Part shown: piece after piece, positions 8,843-17,296 of the stretch | How positions within the stretch are numbered: the stretch's first letter is position 1 | Layout of the letters: each line of letters starts with the position of its first letter | From: Bacillus sp. E(2018) | GTDB taxonomy: Bacteria > Bacillota > Bacilli > Bacillales > Fictibacillaceae | Length of the DNA stretch: 64,000 bases | Direction of reading: 5' to 3' | Assembly: GCF_005503015.1 (NCBI RefSeq) | Contig: NZ_SCOL01000001.1 | Coordinates: 62,001 to 126,000, forward strand | The notes under the pieces: generated by a model | Databases searched by the model: none | The model's input: the letters and a program-made list of their open reading frames with translations, nothing else | What the model was told of the DNA's origin: nothing | Made by a program: the position numbers and the translations under genes

Positions 8843-9616
8843 CTAAAACGATACTCTAATCTTTCCATCAACTTTTGAAATATAGTAGCCTTGATTTTCG
8901 CCCTCCTTGACCTGGATGGGTTCTCCCGTTTTAATGACTTCTTGAATTTGATCTTTAATCGTGGGATGCATATCGTATAGCACTTCTACGTTCTCGATCG
9001 AAACCGTATTTATACCCGTACTAAAGCCCATAATCAATTGATCGGTAGAATTATCAAACATGTAAAAACAATCACTATTTTCAATCGCATAAAGAGTGGC
9101 ATCATGTTTCTTTGCAATGGCTACTAAATGTTTTAAGTTCTCATGTGTGTCATCCATTAAGCTAACATATGTGTAACCGTCGATGATTTTAGTTTCAGGC
9201 ATTCTTGTTTGTGTTTGCTCTTCTGCTTTAGGTTTTGCTTCAACGGTTTTTGTCTGTGGCTGAACAGCAGGCTTTGGTTCAGGTTTAGTTGTTTGAGTTT
9301 TATATTCTTTAGGCTCTTCGGAAATTTGTGGCTGTTCTACTCTATCTTTTTCAACTGGTTGTTGAATGGTTTCTTCTTTTTGAGGTTGAACAGGAACGTT
9401 CACTTTCGATGCTGCTACCAGTTTTTCATTTTCTTTGACATCATTTTGTTTAAGTATCAGAACTTCATTTGATCGTTCAGAAGTAACTGCCTCCTGTTTA
9501 AGTGGAGCTTTTTGTTCTGTCGCTTTTACCTTGCTCTCAAATTCATGATTATTTAATACCCCAATAGTTAGTAAAGCAGTTGCTGTAAAAATTACCGTAC
9601 GTTTTTTGAATTTCAA
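8843..9616 (-). CDS. Secreted protein with Pro/Gln/Lys/Glu-rich linker, unknown function
   Basis: 257 aa starting at TTG 9616, with GAGGAGG 7 bases upstream. An N-terminal signal or anchor helix (KRTVIFTATALLTIGVL) is followed by about 110 residues rich in Q, P, K, E and T. That stretch resembles a wall-spanning linker. A compact C-terminal domain then runs from IDGYTYVSLMDD to GKIRVSF. The C-terminal domain has alternating hydrophobic strands but no motif I know. Could be a wall-associated sensor or binding protein; function not assigned. Confidence 0.75.
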   Translation of the reverse strand: MKFKKRTVIFTATALLTIGVLNNHEFESKVKATEQKAPLKQEAVTSERSNEVLILKQNDVKENEKLVAASKVNVPVQPQKEETIQQPVEKDRVEQPQISEEPKEYKTQTTKPEPKPAVQPQTKTVEAKPKAEEQTQTRMPETKIIDGYTYVSLMDDTHENLKHLVAIAKKHDATLYAIENSDCFYMFDNSTDQLIMGFSTGINTVSIENVEVLYDMHPTIKDQIQEVIKTGEPIQVKEGENQGYYISKVDGKIRVSF

Positions 9617-9825
9617 TGTTAAATCCTCCTCAATGTCTTGTTATTTATTAGACGAGGGAAGTACTAATATGGTTTCACTTGTATTACAGAAATATTTCAT
9701 AAATGTTACAAAAGGCGTTTTTACAGTAAAAAACAGAAACTTTAAAGGGGATTTTTAGAGCGAAAAGAAGACTTTTATAAAGAAATGATGAGGAGGGAAG
9801 AAAAGGAGTAAAGTTTTGAACACTT

Positions 9826-9840
9826 TTGAAAACGCATTCA
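9826..9840 (+). promoter_or_regulatory. cre site (CcpA operator) before the symporter operon
   Basis: TTGAAAACGCATTCA matches the cre consensus WTGNAANCGNWWNCW at every fixed position. It lies 21 bases before the accessory ORF start, consistent with carbon catabolite control of a carboxylate or nutrient symporter. Confidence 0.75.
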
Positions 9841-9861
9841 ATATTGAGGGAGAGTGAATTT

Positions 9862-9981
9862 ATGCTAGGAATGGAAGATGGACTTATCGCATTTGTGTGG
9901 GTGGCTACTGTTGTTTCAGCATTAGGGTGTGTTGTCTTTGGTGGAATCATGTGGAACAGAGGAGGCGATGATTCAAAATGA
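9862..9981 (+). CDS. 39-aa symporter small accessory protein
   Basis: Short ORF MLGMEDGLIAFVWVATVV... ending in GGIMWNRGGDDSK. It has one hydrophobic helix and a soluble tail. GAGGGAGAG precedes ATG 9862, and its stop overlaps the symporter start as ATGA (9978-9981), so translation is coupled. Small single-helix proteins encoded immediately before SSS-family symporters are a known pattern (for example MctS with MctP). This one is well placed to be the partner subunit. Confidence 0.8.
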   Translation: MLGMEDGLIAFVWVATVVSALGCVVFGGIMWNRGGDDSK

Positions 9982-11576
9982 ATTTTGCCGTTCTCATTCC
10001 GATTCTTATCGTATATATGGGTATCATGTCTTGGTTAGCGTATTATGGCTATAAAAAAACGGTAACAGAATCAGATTATTTAGTAGGTGGAAGAAATATT
10101 CACCCTGCAATTATGGCATTATCATACGGAGCAACTTTCATTAGTACATCTGCCATAGTTGGTTTCGGTGGCGTTTCAGCAGCTCACGGATTCAGCTTAT
10201 TATGGCTTGCCTTTCTTAACATTGTATTAGGTATATTTGTAGCATTTGCGATTTTTGGAACGAAGATTAGAAAGCTTTCACTAGATCTTAATGCTACTAC
10301 ATTTCCTACTCTGTTAGGAAAAAGATATGATTCAAAATTTATCACGATTTTTTCAGGTGCTATGATTTTTATTTTAATGCCAGCTTATACAAGTATTGTT
10401 TTGATTGGTGGGGGAAGATTTCTTCAAGAATCACTTTCGATGAACTTTAATCTCGCTCTTATTCTGCTAGCTGCGATCATTGGGATCTATGTAGTAACAG
10501 GTGGAATTAAGGCCGTTATGTATACCGATGCATTTGGTGCGGTTGTCATGTTGATCGGAATGGCTATCTTTTTATTCGTTACCTATCAAGCGGTAGGTGG
10601 CGTTATGGAGGGGCATAATGGATTAACAGCAATGAAAAATCTTGTACCTCAAGCTCTTGTCGATCAAGGTCATCAAGGTTGGACAAGTATGCCTGAATTT
10701 GGATCGCCTCTTTGGTGGACTATTGTAAGTACCATCATCATGGGAGTTGGAATAGGAGTATTAGCACAGCCTCAACTTGCAATGAGATGCATGACAGTAA
10801 AAGATGATCGAGCACTTTACCGGTCCGTACTAGTCGGTGGGGTATTTATCTTTTTTATGACAGGTGCTGCCTTTGTGATCGGCCCGTTAAGTAATCTTTA
10901 TTTTTATGAAAAAACAGGTGAGATTGCATTAACAGTCGCAAAGGGAAACGTTGATCTCATCATTCCTATCTTCATCAACCAAATCATGCCTGAATGGTTT
11001 ATATACCTGTTTACACTCACGTTATTATCCGCCACAATCTCCACGATAAGCTCACTCATTCATGTTCAAGCAACGGCTTTTGGCCAAGATATTTTAAAGA
11101 CATTAGGTGTAAAATCCCTTTTTGGATCTAAGCTCAACCCTTCTAGAATTGGGGTGCTTATTGGAGTGATCGCTGCAGTAGTATTAGCTTATCTTTTACC
11201 AGCAGGAATCATAGCACAAGCGACCGCTTTCTGGTTTGGTATATGTGCAGCCGGATTCATGCCAGCACTGATTGGAGCTCTATATTGGAAAAAAGCTACG
11301 AAGTCGGCAGCTATAGCAAGTATGATCGTTGGTTTTTCTGTGAGTATTATCGGATTCTTATTCTTACACCTTAAAGAATCTGCTGCTATTGGTTTATCAC
11401 AAGCATGGTTTGGAAAAGCGGCTATACTTCCTTATCCATGGACTCATATCGATCCTCTATTCTACGCGTTACCTTTATCTACAATTGTTTTTATTATGGT
11501 TAGTTTGCTCGATAGAAGTGCAAATATGAAGCAGGATAATGAAAAGGAGTTCATTCCCCAAGCCGTTTCTGAATAG
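9978..11576 (+). CDS. Sodium:solute symporter (SSS family)
   Basis: 532-aa protein with about 13 transmembrane segments using the sodium gradient to import a small solute. SSS features include ESDYLVGGRNIHP after helix 1, SYGATFISTSAIVGFGG in the discontinuous helix, GGIKAVMYTDAFGAVVM (the family signature region) and LSATISTISSLIH near the Na2 site. MctP/YodF-like monocarboxylate transporters look similar, so an organic acid is a reasonable guess. A cre site and the overlapping 39-aa ORF upstream place it in a two-gene, glucose-repressed operon. Confidence 0.9.
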   Translation: MNFAVLIPILIVYMGIMSWLAYYGYKKTVTESDYLVGGRNIHPAIMALSYGATFISTSAIVGFGGVSAAHGFSLLWLAFLNIVLGIFVAFAIFGTKIRKLSLDLNATTFPTLLGKRYDSKFITIFSGAMIFILMPAYTSIVLIGGGRFLQESLSMNFNLALILLAAIIGIYVVTGGIKAVMYTDAFGAVVMLIGMAIFLFVTYQAVGGVMEGHNGLTAMKNLVPQALVDQGHQGWTSMPEFGSPLWWTIVSTIIMGVGIGVLAQPQLAMRCMTVKDDRALYRSVLVGGVFIFFMTGAAFVIGPLSNLYFYEKTGEIALTVAKGNVDLIIPIFINQIMPEWFIYLFTLTLLSATISTISSLIHVQATAFGQDILKTLGVKSLFGSKLNPSRIGVLIGVIAAVVLAYLLPAGIIAQATAFWFGICAAGFMPALIGALYWKKATKSAAIASMIVGFSVSIIGFLFLHLKESAAIGLSQAWFGKAAILPYPWTHIDPLFYALPLSTIVFIMVSLLDRSANMKQDNEKEFIPQAVSE

Positions 11577-11617
11577 AGTGCATGTTTAAGAAATCAAACG
11601 ATAGGAAAAGAAGTATG

Positions 11618-11667
11618 AACCTCCGTTATTTGTTGCAAACTAGGAACAGATAAAGGAGGTTTTTTTA
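11618..11667 (+). terminator. Terminator whose stem contains the yndM ribosome binding site
   Basis: Left arm AACCTCCGTTATTT (11618-11631) pairs with AGATAAAGGAGGTT (11648-11661), with one mismatch and one wobble, and runs into TTTTTT. AAAGGAGG in the right arm is the only good site for ATG 11667. The structure therefore terminates symporter transcripts and also hides the next gene's ribosome binding site. Confidence 0.82.
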
Positions 11668-12125
11668 TGGAACAAGTAAAAGTCATTATGATGAAATTTA
11701 TAGTGTGCTTAATCGCATTTTGGATCGGACTCGATCTGTTCTTTGACGCTTCAATCAGTGATATTGTTTCCTTTGCGGTTACAACAACTGCGATCACATA
11801 TATTGTAGCGGACCGTATTCTTCTGCCTAGAATAGGAAAGAACAACACGTTGATGGCAGAGTTTATTCTAGCGTATATGGTGGTTTGGATTTTCGGTTCG
11901 ATTCTGTTAAATGGGTACATGCAGATTGCGTGGGGAAGTGTGATCGCAGCGGGTATTATCACTGCTACAGAAGTTTTTGTTCATTCATACTTATTAAAGC
12001 ACATGCCTTCAAAGAATAAAGAGAGAAACGGGAGGCAACAAAGAAGGTTTAGACCAGGCTTTCGTTATGCAACAGAATTTGCTGAAGAACAAGACCCGAG
12101 GAATAGAAACAAAGAAGAAGAATAG
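11667..12125 (+). CDS. yndM: YndM-family (DUF2512) membrane protein
   Basis: 152 aa with four hydrophobic segments (about residues 8-25, 32-50, 62-82, 86-105) and a basic, Arg/Asn-rich C-terminal tail. The layout and sequence (FWIGLDLFFDASISDI, ADRILLPRIGKN) match the YndM/DUF2512 family of spore formers, whose role is unknown. Its ribosome binding site sits inside a terminator stem, so expression probably needs a transcript that starts within or invades the stem. Confidence 0.8.
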   Translation: MEQVKVIMMKFIVCLIAFWIGLDLFFDASISDIVSFAVTTTAITYIVADRILLPRIGKNNTLMAEFILAYMVVWIFGSILLNGYMQIAWGSVIAAGIITATEVFVHSYLLKHMPSKNKERNGRQQRRFRPGFRYATEFAEEQDPRNRNKEEE

Positions 12126-12132
12126 TTTCATG

Positions 12133-12166
12133 AAAGTATCATGTTGTTTTCACATGATACTTTTTT
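12133..12166 (+). terminator. Terminator after yndM homologue
   Basis: AAAGTATCATG (12133-12143) pairs with CATGATACTTT (12153-12163), followed by further T residues. Confidence 0.88.
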
Positions 12167-12167
12167 G

Positions 12168-12203
12168 TTAAAAAAAATCCCTTGAGCTATTCTCTCAAGG
12201 GAT
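12168..12203 (-). terminator. Terminator of tRNA-Ala
   Basis: ATCCCTTGAG (12177-12186) and CTCAAGGGAT (12194-12203) form a perfect stem. On the minus strand it is followed by eight T residues. Confidence 0.88.
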
Positions 12204-12218
12204 GGTGCATTTAAATAA

Positions 12219-12294
12219 TGGTGGAGACTAGCGGGATCGAACCGCTGACCTTTTGGCTGCCAGCCAAACGCTCTCCCAGCTGAGCTAAGCCCCC
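12219..12294 (-). tRNA. tRNA-Ala (anticodon GGC)
   Basis: Read on the minus strand, the acceptor GGGGGCT pairs with AGTCTCC. The D arm is GCTC/GAGC. The anticodon stem is TTTGG/CCAAA with loop CTGGCAG, giving anticodon GGC. The T loop is TTCGATC and a CCA end is encoded. The third acceptor pair is G-U, the alanine identity element. Length 76 nt. It decodes GCC and GCU. Confidence 0.95.
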
Positions 12295-12506
12295 GATTCA
12301 TACTGACATAGAAAAGTATATAATTATTCAGATAACGGAGCAAGTCCTTTTTGGATAAATTTTCATAACACCGTTTTTAATTCAAATAATAACAAACCTA
12401 CATAGCCAAAATGTTCACCTTAACCTTTCACCATAGATCTTACTTTATGGATAAACGGTTTAATAATTATATAAGTCTTTCTTACCTTAAAAGTATTCTT
12501 TAAAAC

Positions 12507-12525
12507 ACTGGTATAGACAACTAGG
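12507..12525 (+). promoter_or_regulatory. NagR (GntR/YvoA-type) operator 1
   Basis: ACTGGTATAGACAACTAG, an imperfect palindrome (ACTxGT...ACxAGT), is repeated exactly at 16045-16062. Both copies lie before amino-sugar genes, and a NagR-type regulator is encoded between 18.0 and 18.7 kb. It resembles the dre box bound by NagR/DasR proteins. The rest of 12295-12642 holds no other recognisable element. Confidence 0.75.
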
Positions 12526-12642
12526 CCTAGAGGGTTTAAGGACTTAAGTTCTGTTTTGTCTTCTTACGACAGGAACCGCTTTTTTTCTACCGAAAAGGGA
12601 CAAAGAAAGAAAGCGTTACCAAATTCTAAGGAGGTTAGTAAT

Positions 12643-14721
12643 GTGAAATCATCAATAAGCATTCGGTATGTTCTTTTAATTGCCCTTTTGATCGTCCCTA
12701 TGTTTGCAGGGGTTGGGAAGGCAGAAGGTGTTTCAACCCAACATAAAGGTAATGACAGCTTAATTATCGCTCAAAATATGCCTCAACTTAGTAAAGACAT
12801 TAACGGTGAAACCGTAGATCTAGCCGCATTGTTAACAAATAAAGATGGAACCTATGTAGAAGTGACAGATCATCTAGTCTGGAAATCACTGAATAAAAAA
12901 GTTGCTTCAGTAAACAAAGAGGGACTTGTTAGTCTTAACGGTAAAAATGGAACAACAATGATTATCGTTACAGATGGTAAGTCATTCGACAAGATTGGAA
13001 TACATGTCAAACATGGTAAGGCTCAATTTCTTAAACAAAAAAATCCCAAATATGACTTGATCACAAAAGCCATTAAATCCATGACAAAGAAAGAAAAAAT
13101 CGGCCAGATGTTAATGCCAGATTTCCGTAATTGGAAAGGAAAACCTGTAACAGAAATGAACGATGAGATTAGAGAACTTGTAAAAAAATATCACCTCGGC
13201 GGAGTTATTCTATTCAGGGAAAATGTAGTAACAACAGAGCAGACCGTTCGATTAGTTGATGAATATAAAAAAGCAAATGAAGATTATGGTTTATTGGTAT
13301 CAATCGACCAAGAAGGTGGAATTGTGACACGTTTGCAGAGCGGTACCGATTTCCCAGGAAATATGGCGCTTGGTGCCACAAGATCAACAGAGTTGGCGGA
13401 ATCTGTCGGACATGCCATTGGATCAGAGCTCCATTCGCTAGGAATCAACATGAACCTAGCCCCAGCATTGGATGTAAATAACAATCCAGATAACCCAGTT
13501 ATCGGTGTTCGTTCATTTGGTGAAGATCCACAACTTGTTGCTGACTTAGGAACTGCATATATTAAAGGACTGCAAGATTCAGGGATGGCTGCTACGGCTA
13601 AACATTTCCCTGGTCATGGAGACACAGCAGTAGATTCTCATTTAGGTCTGCCTTCTGTTCCTCATGAAAAGGAAAGACTCCTAGAAGTTGAGCTATATCC
13701 TTTTCAGCAAGCAATCAATAACAACATCGATGCCATATTAACAGCTCATGTTACATTTCCTAAGATTGATCCAACAACTGTTATTTCTAAAAAAGATGGA
13801 ACAGAAATTAATCTTCCAGCTACATTGTCCTATGAAGTATTAACGAACTTGGTGCGAAAAGAAATGGGCTTTAAAGGCGTTATTTCTACAGATGCACTCA
13901 ATATGAAAGCCATAGTAGATCACTTTGGTCCAGTTGATACTGCTATTCGTGCAGTAAATGCTGGAACAGACATCGTACTAATGCCAGTGGGGTTAGAAGA
14001 AGTTGCAAATGGACTTTATGAAGCAGTAGATAATGGTGAAATTACAGAAAAAAGGTTGAATCAATCGGTTGAACGCCTATTGACTTTAAAAGCGAATCGC
14101 GGGATTTACAAACAAGTAAGCGAAACACCAATAGAAGAGAAAATTGGACACGCAGAAGCAGTTGTTGGCAACCAAGAGCATAAGGCTTTAGAGAATGAGG
14201 TAGCAAGAAAATCAGTAACACTTGTAAAGAACGAAAACCTTTTACCTGTTAACAAAAACGAAGTCAATTCTGTAGTTGTTGTTGGCAATACCTATATTGA
14301 AAACCTTCAACAAGCGTTAGCTGCTCACCACTCTTCAGTAGAGTTAATTAAAGCGGATAAACCTTTAAATGCTGAACAACTGCAAAAAGTAAAAGATGCG
14401 GATCTCGTTGTACTCGGAACTTATACGTCTACCGTATCTGGTCGACTACCATCATCTCCACAAATGCAGATGGTGAATCAAGTTATTGATACAGCACCGG
14501 GTAAAACAGCAGCTGTAGGTATAAGAAATCCATATGACATTATGGCGTTTCCAGAAGTATCAGCTTATCTTGCACAATACAGCTTCAGAGATACTAGCTT
14601 TAGGGCCGCGGCAGAAGCTATTTTTGGAATGAACAACCCTTCAGGTAAGCTGCCTGTTACGATTTATGAAAATGGTTTAGAACAAATTCTTTATCCGTTC
14701 GGGCATGGTGAGAGCTACTAA
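12643..14721 (+). CDS. nagZ: Secreted beta-N-acetylglucosaminidase (GH3) with N-terminal Ig-like domain
   Basis: Removes terminal GlcNAc from muropeptides or wall fragments. 692 aa: signal peptide (SIRYVLLIALLIVPMFAG), then a Big_2-like module (about residues 40-125, VWKSLNKKVASVNKEGLVSLNG). The GH3 domain follows, with KHFPGHGDTAVDSH (His325 and Asp327 of the catalytic dyad region) and nucleophile Asp417 in ISTDALNM. The last part is the GH3 C-terminal alpha/beta domain. I start at GTG 12643 with AAGGAGG 8 bases upstream; the open frame extends earlier without any site. The Ig-like module appears additional to what I recall of B. subtilis NagZ (about 640 aa). namZ follows 14 bases later, and a NagR box lies upstream. 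Confidence 0.9.
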   Translation: MKSSISIRYVLLIALLIVPMFAGVGKAEGVSTQHKGNDSLIIAQNMPQLSKDINGETVDLAALLTNKDGTYVEVTDHLVWKSLNKKVASVNKEGLVSLNGKNGTTMIIVTDGKSFDKIGIHVKHGKAQFLKQKNPKYDLITKAIKSMTKKEKIGQMLMPDFRNWKGKPVTEMNDEIRELVKKYHLGGVILFRENVVTTEQTVRLVDEYKKANEDYGLLVSIDQEGGIVTRLQSGTDFPGNMALGATRSTELAESVGHAIGSELHSLGINMNLAPALDVNNNPDNPVIGVRSFGEDPQLVADLGTAYIKGLQDSGMAATAKHFPGHGDTAVDSHLGLPSVPHEKERLLEVELYPFQQAINNNIDAILTAHVTFPKIDPTTVISKKDGTEINLPATLSYEVLTNLVRKEMGFKGVISTDALNMKAIVDHFGPVDTAIRAVNAGTDIVLMPVGLEEVANGLYEAVDNGEITEKRLNQSVERLLTLKANRGIYKQVSETPIEEKIGHAEAVVGNQEHKALENEVARKSVTLVKNENLLPVNKNEVNSVVVVGNTYIENLQQALAAHHSSVELIKADKPLNAEQLQKVKDADLVVLGTYTSTVSGRLPSSPQMQMVNQVIDTAPGKTAAVGIRNPYDIMAFPEVSAYLAQYSFRDTSFRAAAEAIFGMNNPSGKLPVTIYENGLEQILYPFGHGESY

Positions 14722-14735
14722 TAGGAGGGGATCTT

Positions 14736-15986
14736 ATGAAAAAATGGGGAATTCTTTTTACGATATTGATGCTGTTTTCTTGTATATTGCCCAATGCACA
14801 GGCTACGCAAAGAGATGTAGAACATAATAAAAGATTTAAGACAGGACTTGAACAACTGCTGAACCATGACATGAAGGTATTAAAGGGTAAGAAAGTTGGG
14901 TTAATCACAAACCCGACTGGAGTAGATCGGAACTTGAACAGTATCGTTGATGTTTTATACAATCATCCAGATATTGAGCTAAAAGCATTATACGGACCTG
15001 AACATGGGGTGCGTGGGAGTGCACAAGCTGGAGAATATGTAGAGTTCTACAATGATCCGAAAACAGGCCTTCCTGTTTATAGTTTGTATGGAGCAACGAA
15101 AAAGCCAACTCCTGAGATGCTTGAAGGTATCGATGTTTTGGTTTTCGATATACAAGATGTAGGGACGCGTTTCTATACGTATATTTACACGATGGCTTAT
15201 GCGATGGAAGCAGCAAAAGAGAACAATATACCATTTGTCGTACTCGATCGACCGAATCCTTTAGGAGGTAAAGAAGTAGAAGGACCTGTATTAGATCCTG
15301 CCTATTCTTCATTTGTTGGCCTTTATCCCATTCCGCTTAGGCATGGTATGACTGTAGGAGAACTAGCTAAATTATTTAACAAAGAGTTTTCTATTGAAGC
15401 GGATTTAAAAGTAGTAGAGATGAAAGGGTGGAAGAGATCTTGGAGCTATGAAGATAGTGGACTCGAATGGGTGTTGCCTTCACCTAATATGCCTACAAAA
15501 GATACGGCACTAGTGTATCCTGGAAGTGCGTTGATTGAAGGCACGAATGTTTCAGAAGGTCGCGGAACGACTAAGCCGTTTGAATTGATCGGTGCTCCAT
15601 TTATTAATGGAGATCAACTAGCTGAGAAATTAAATAAAGAAGCCTTGCCAGGTGTTACATTTAGAGCAGCATCGTTTACACCTGCTTCATCAAAACATGC
15701 AGGTAAGCTATCTCACGGTGTGGAAATTCACGTGAAAGATGAAAAATTATTTCAGCCTGTACTTACAGGTATTACTCTTGTGAAAGCTATTCACGATCTA
15801 TATCCGAATGACTTTGCATTTAGAGCAGAGGATAGTAGAGGAATTTCTTTCTTTGACTTATTAGCAGGAAATGGATGGGTTCGAGAGTATATTGAAACAG
15901 GGAGAACAGTAGACGAAATAGTCTCTCGTTATGATCAGGAACTTGAGAATTTTAAAGATGTAAGAAAAAAATATTTACTATACTAA
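14736..15986 (+). CDS. namZ: Exo-beta-N-acetylmuramidase NamZ (DUF1343)
   Basis: Releases MurNAc from the non-reducing end of peptidoglycan chains, the activity shown for B. subtilis NamZ (YbbC). 416 aa with a signal peptide (KKWGILFTILMLFSCILPNAQA). The DUF1343 core is clear in KVGLITNPTGVDRNL, LYGPEHGVRGSAQAGE, DIQDVGTRFYTYIYTM, LDRPNPLGG and PSPNMPTKDTALVYPG. AGGAGGGG lies before ATG 14736, 14 bases after nagZ. NagZ and NamZ acting in turn would degrade glycan chains to free GlcNAc and MurNAc outside the cell. Confidence 0.92.
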   Translation: MKKWGILFTILMLFSCILPNAQATQRDVEHNKRFKTGLEQLLNHDMKVLKGKKVGLITNPTGVDRNLNSIVDVLYNHPDIELKALYGPEHGVRGSAQAGEYVEFYNDPKTGLPVYSLYGATKKPTPEMLEGIDVLVFDIQDVGTRFYTYIYTMAYAMEAAKENNIPFVVLDRPNPLGGKEVEGPVLDPAYSSFVGLYPIPLRHGMTVGELAKLFNKEFSIEADLKVVEMKGWKRSWSYEDSGLEWVLPSPNMPTKDTALVYPGSALIEGTNVSEGRGTTKPFELIGAPFINGDQLAEKLNKEALPGVTFRAASFTPASSKHAGKLSHGVEIHVKDEKLFQPVLTGITLVKAIHDLYPNDFAFRAEDSRGISFFDLLAGNGWVREYIETGRTVDEIVSRYDQELENFKDVRKKYLLY

Positions 15987-15993
15987 ATTTGAG

Positions 15994-16035
15994 AAAGAGC
16001 TAAGGCGGTTTCTTTAGCCTTAGCTCTTTTATTTG
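15994..16035 (+). terminator. Terminator after nagZ-namZ
   Basis: AAAGAGCTAAGGC (15994-16006) pairs perfectly with GCCTTAGCTCTTT (16017-16029) and runs into TTTATTT. It separates the extracellular enzymes from the downstream nagA operon. Confidence 0.9.
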
Positions 16036-16044
16036 AATTTTCTG

Positions 16045-16063
16045 ACTGGTATAGACAACTAGT
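16045..16063 (+). promoter_or_regulatory. NagR operator 2
   Basis: ACTGGTATAGACAACTAGT, the better palindrome of the two copies, lies 46 bases before nagA. It shares 18 identical bases with the site at 12507. It likely represses the nagA-B-R and PTS genes until amino-sugar phosphates accumulate. Confidence 0.78.
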
Positions 16064-16108
16064 TATAAGAATGTTAGGCTAGGCATAAAGTGATAAAGGG
16101 GAGTGGAC

Positions 16109-17296
16109 ATGAAACCTAATATATTACTAGTTGGAAATTTAATTAACGAAGAAGGACAGATTGTTAAAAACGGATATCTGTGGATTCAAAAAGATAAGAT
16201 TCATCATGTTGGTTCTGCAAACCCTTTTTCGCCAGATGTAGAAGTTACAAGATATGACTTGCCTGAGGACTCGATCATCCTCCCAGGCATGATCGATATT
16301 CATATTCATGGTGCTGCAGGAGCAGATTTTATGGACGGAACGCAAGAAGCACTAGAGACTATTGCAAAACATCTCCCAGCAGAAGGAACGACATCCTTTT
16401 TAGCAACAACGATGACCGAAGAAACATCTGTTATTCATAAAGCATTGAATACTGCAGCAAACTTTATAAAACAATCTCAAAGTCCAGCCGCTGAAATGCT
16501 TGGTATCCATCTAGAAGGGCCATTTATTTCTCCAAAACGAGCAGGTGCACAGCCTACGTCTTTTATTCAGGAGCCTGATGTACATCTATTTAAAAAATTT
16601 CAAAAAAGTGCTCAGGATCAAATAAAACTCGTTACGTTAGCGCCTGAAATGGATGGTGGACTTGATCTTACAAAGTACTTATCTTCACAAGATGTGATCG
16701 CTTCAATCGGTCATAGTGACAGTTCTTTTGTAGAAGTAAATGATGGGATTGAAGCAGGCATTTCTCACGTTACGCATTTATTTAACGGCATGCGTGGAAT
16801 GCATCACAGAGATCCAGGTGTTGCTGGTGCTGCTCTCTTACAGCAAGAATTGATGGTTGAGATGATCGCGGATGGCGTTCATGCTAGCCCTGAAATGATT
16901 CGACTAGCCTATCATTCTACTGGTGCAGAACGCACGGTCTTAATTACGGATTCAATGAGAGCCAAAGGTTTAGGAGAAGGATCCTACACACTTGGTGGCC
17001 AGCAAGTAACTGTAACAGGTAATGAAGCTAGATTAATTGATGGAACGCTAGCAGGAAGTATCTTACCGATGAATAGAGCTGTTAAAAACATGATGGATTA
17101 TACGCAATGCTCTTGGTCAGATATTGTGAAAATGACGAGTGAGAATGCAGCAAAAGAATTGCAGATCTTTGAACGAAAAGGAAGTCTCTCGGTCGGTAAA
17201 GACGCCGATATTACCGTGTTGACGGAGGAAAGCGATGTGCTTATGACATTTTGTCGTGGAGAGCTTGTCTATCACCGAAAGGGGGAACGAGTTTGA
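16109..17296 (+). CDS. nagA: N-acetylglucosamine-6-phosphate deacetylase
   Basis: Converts GlcNAc-6-P to glucosamine-6-P and acetate in the cytoplasm. 395 aa with amidohydrolase metal-site motifs: DIHIHG, HLEGPFISPKRAGA, SIGHSDSS, THLFNGMRGMHHRDPG, MIADGVH and LITDSM. ATG 16109 is preferred (AAGGGGAG about 6 bases upstream); a GTG two codons earlier is possible. Its stop TGA overlaps the TTG of nagB. It follows a NagR operator. Confidence 0.93.
   Translation: MKPNILLVGNLINEEGQIVKNGYLWIQKDKIHHVGSANPFSPDVEVTRYDLPEDSIILPGMIDIHIHGAAGADFMDGTQEALETIAKHLPAEGTTSFLATTMTEETSVIHKALNTAANFIKQSQSPAAEMLGIHLEGPFISPKRAGAQPTSFIQEPDVHLFKKFQKSAQDQIKLVTLAPEMDGGLDLTKYLSSQDVIASIGHSDSSFVEVNDGIEAGISHVTHLFNGMRGMHHRDPGVAGAALLQQELMVEMIADGVHASPEMIRLAYHSTGAERTVLITDSMRAKGLGEGSYTLGGQQVTVTGNEARLIDGTLAGSILPMNRAVKNMMDYTQCSWSDIVKMTSENAAKELQIFERKGSLSVGKDADITVLTEESDVLMTFCRGELVYHRKGERV

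Noticed and set aside
12128..12343. Minus-strand ORF across the tRNA
   Set aside because: It covers tRNA-Ala and its terminator; coding is an accident of the RNA gene.
12509..12525. TATAGA in the NagR box as a -10 element
   Set aside because: No suitable -35 sequence at 16-18 bases at either copy, so I list only the operator.
12556..12642. Longer N-terminus for nagZ
   Set aside because: No ribosome binding site and no signal peptide if extended; GTG 12643 has both.
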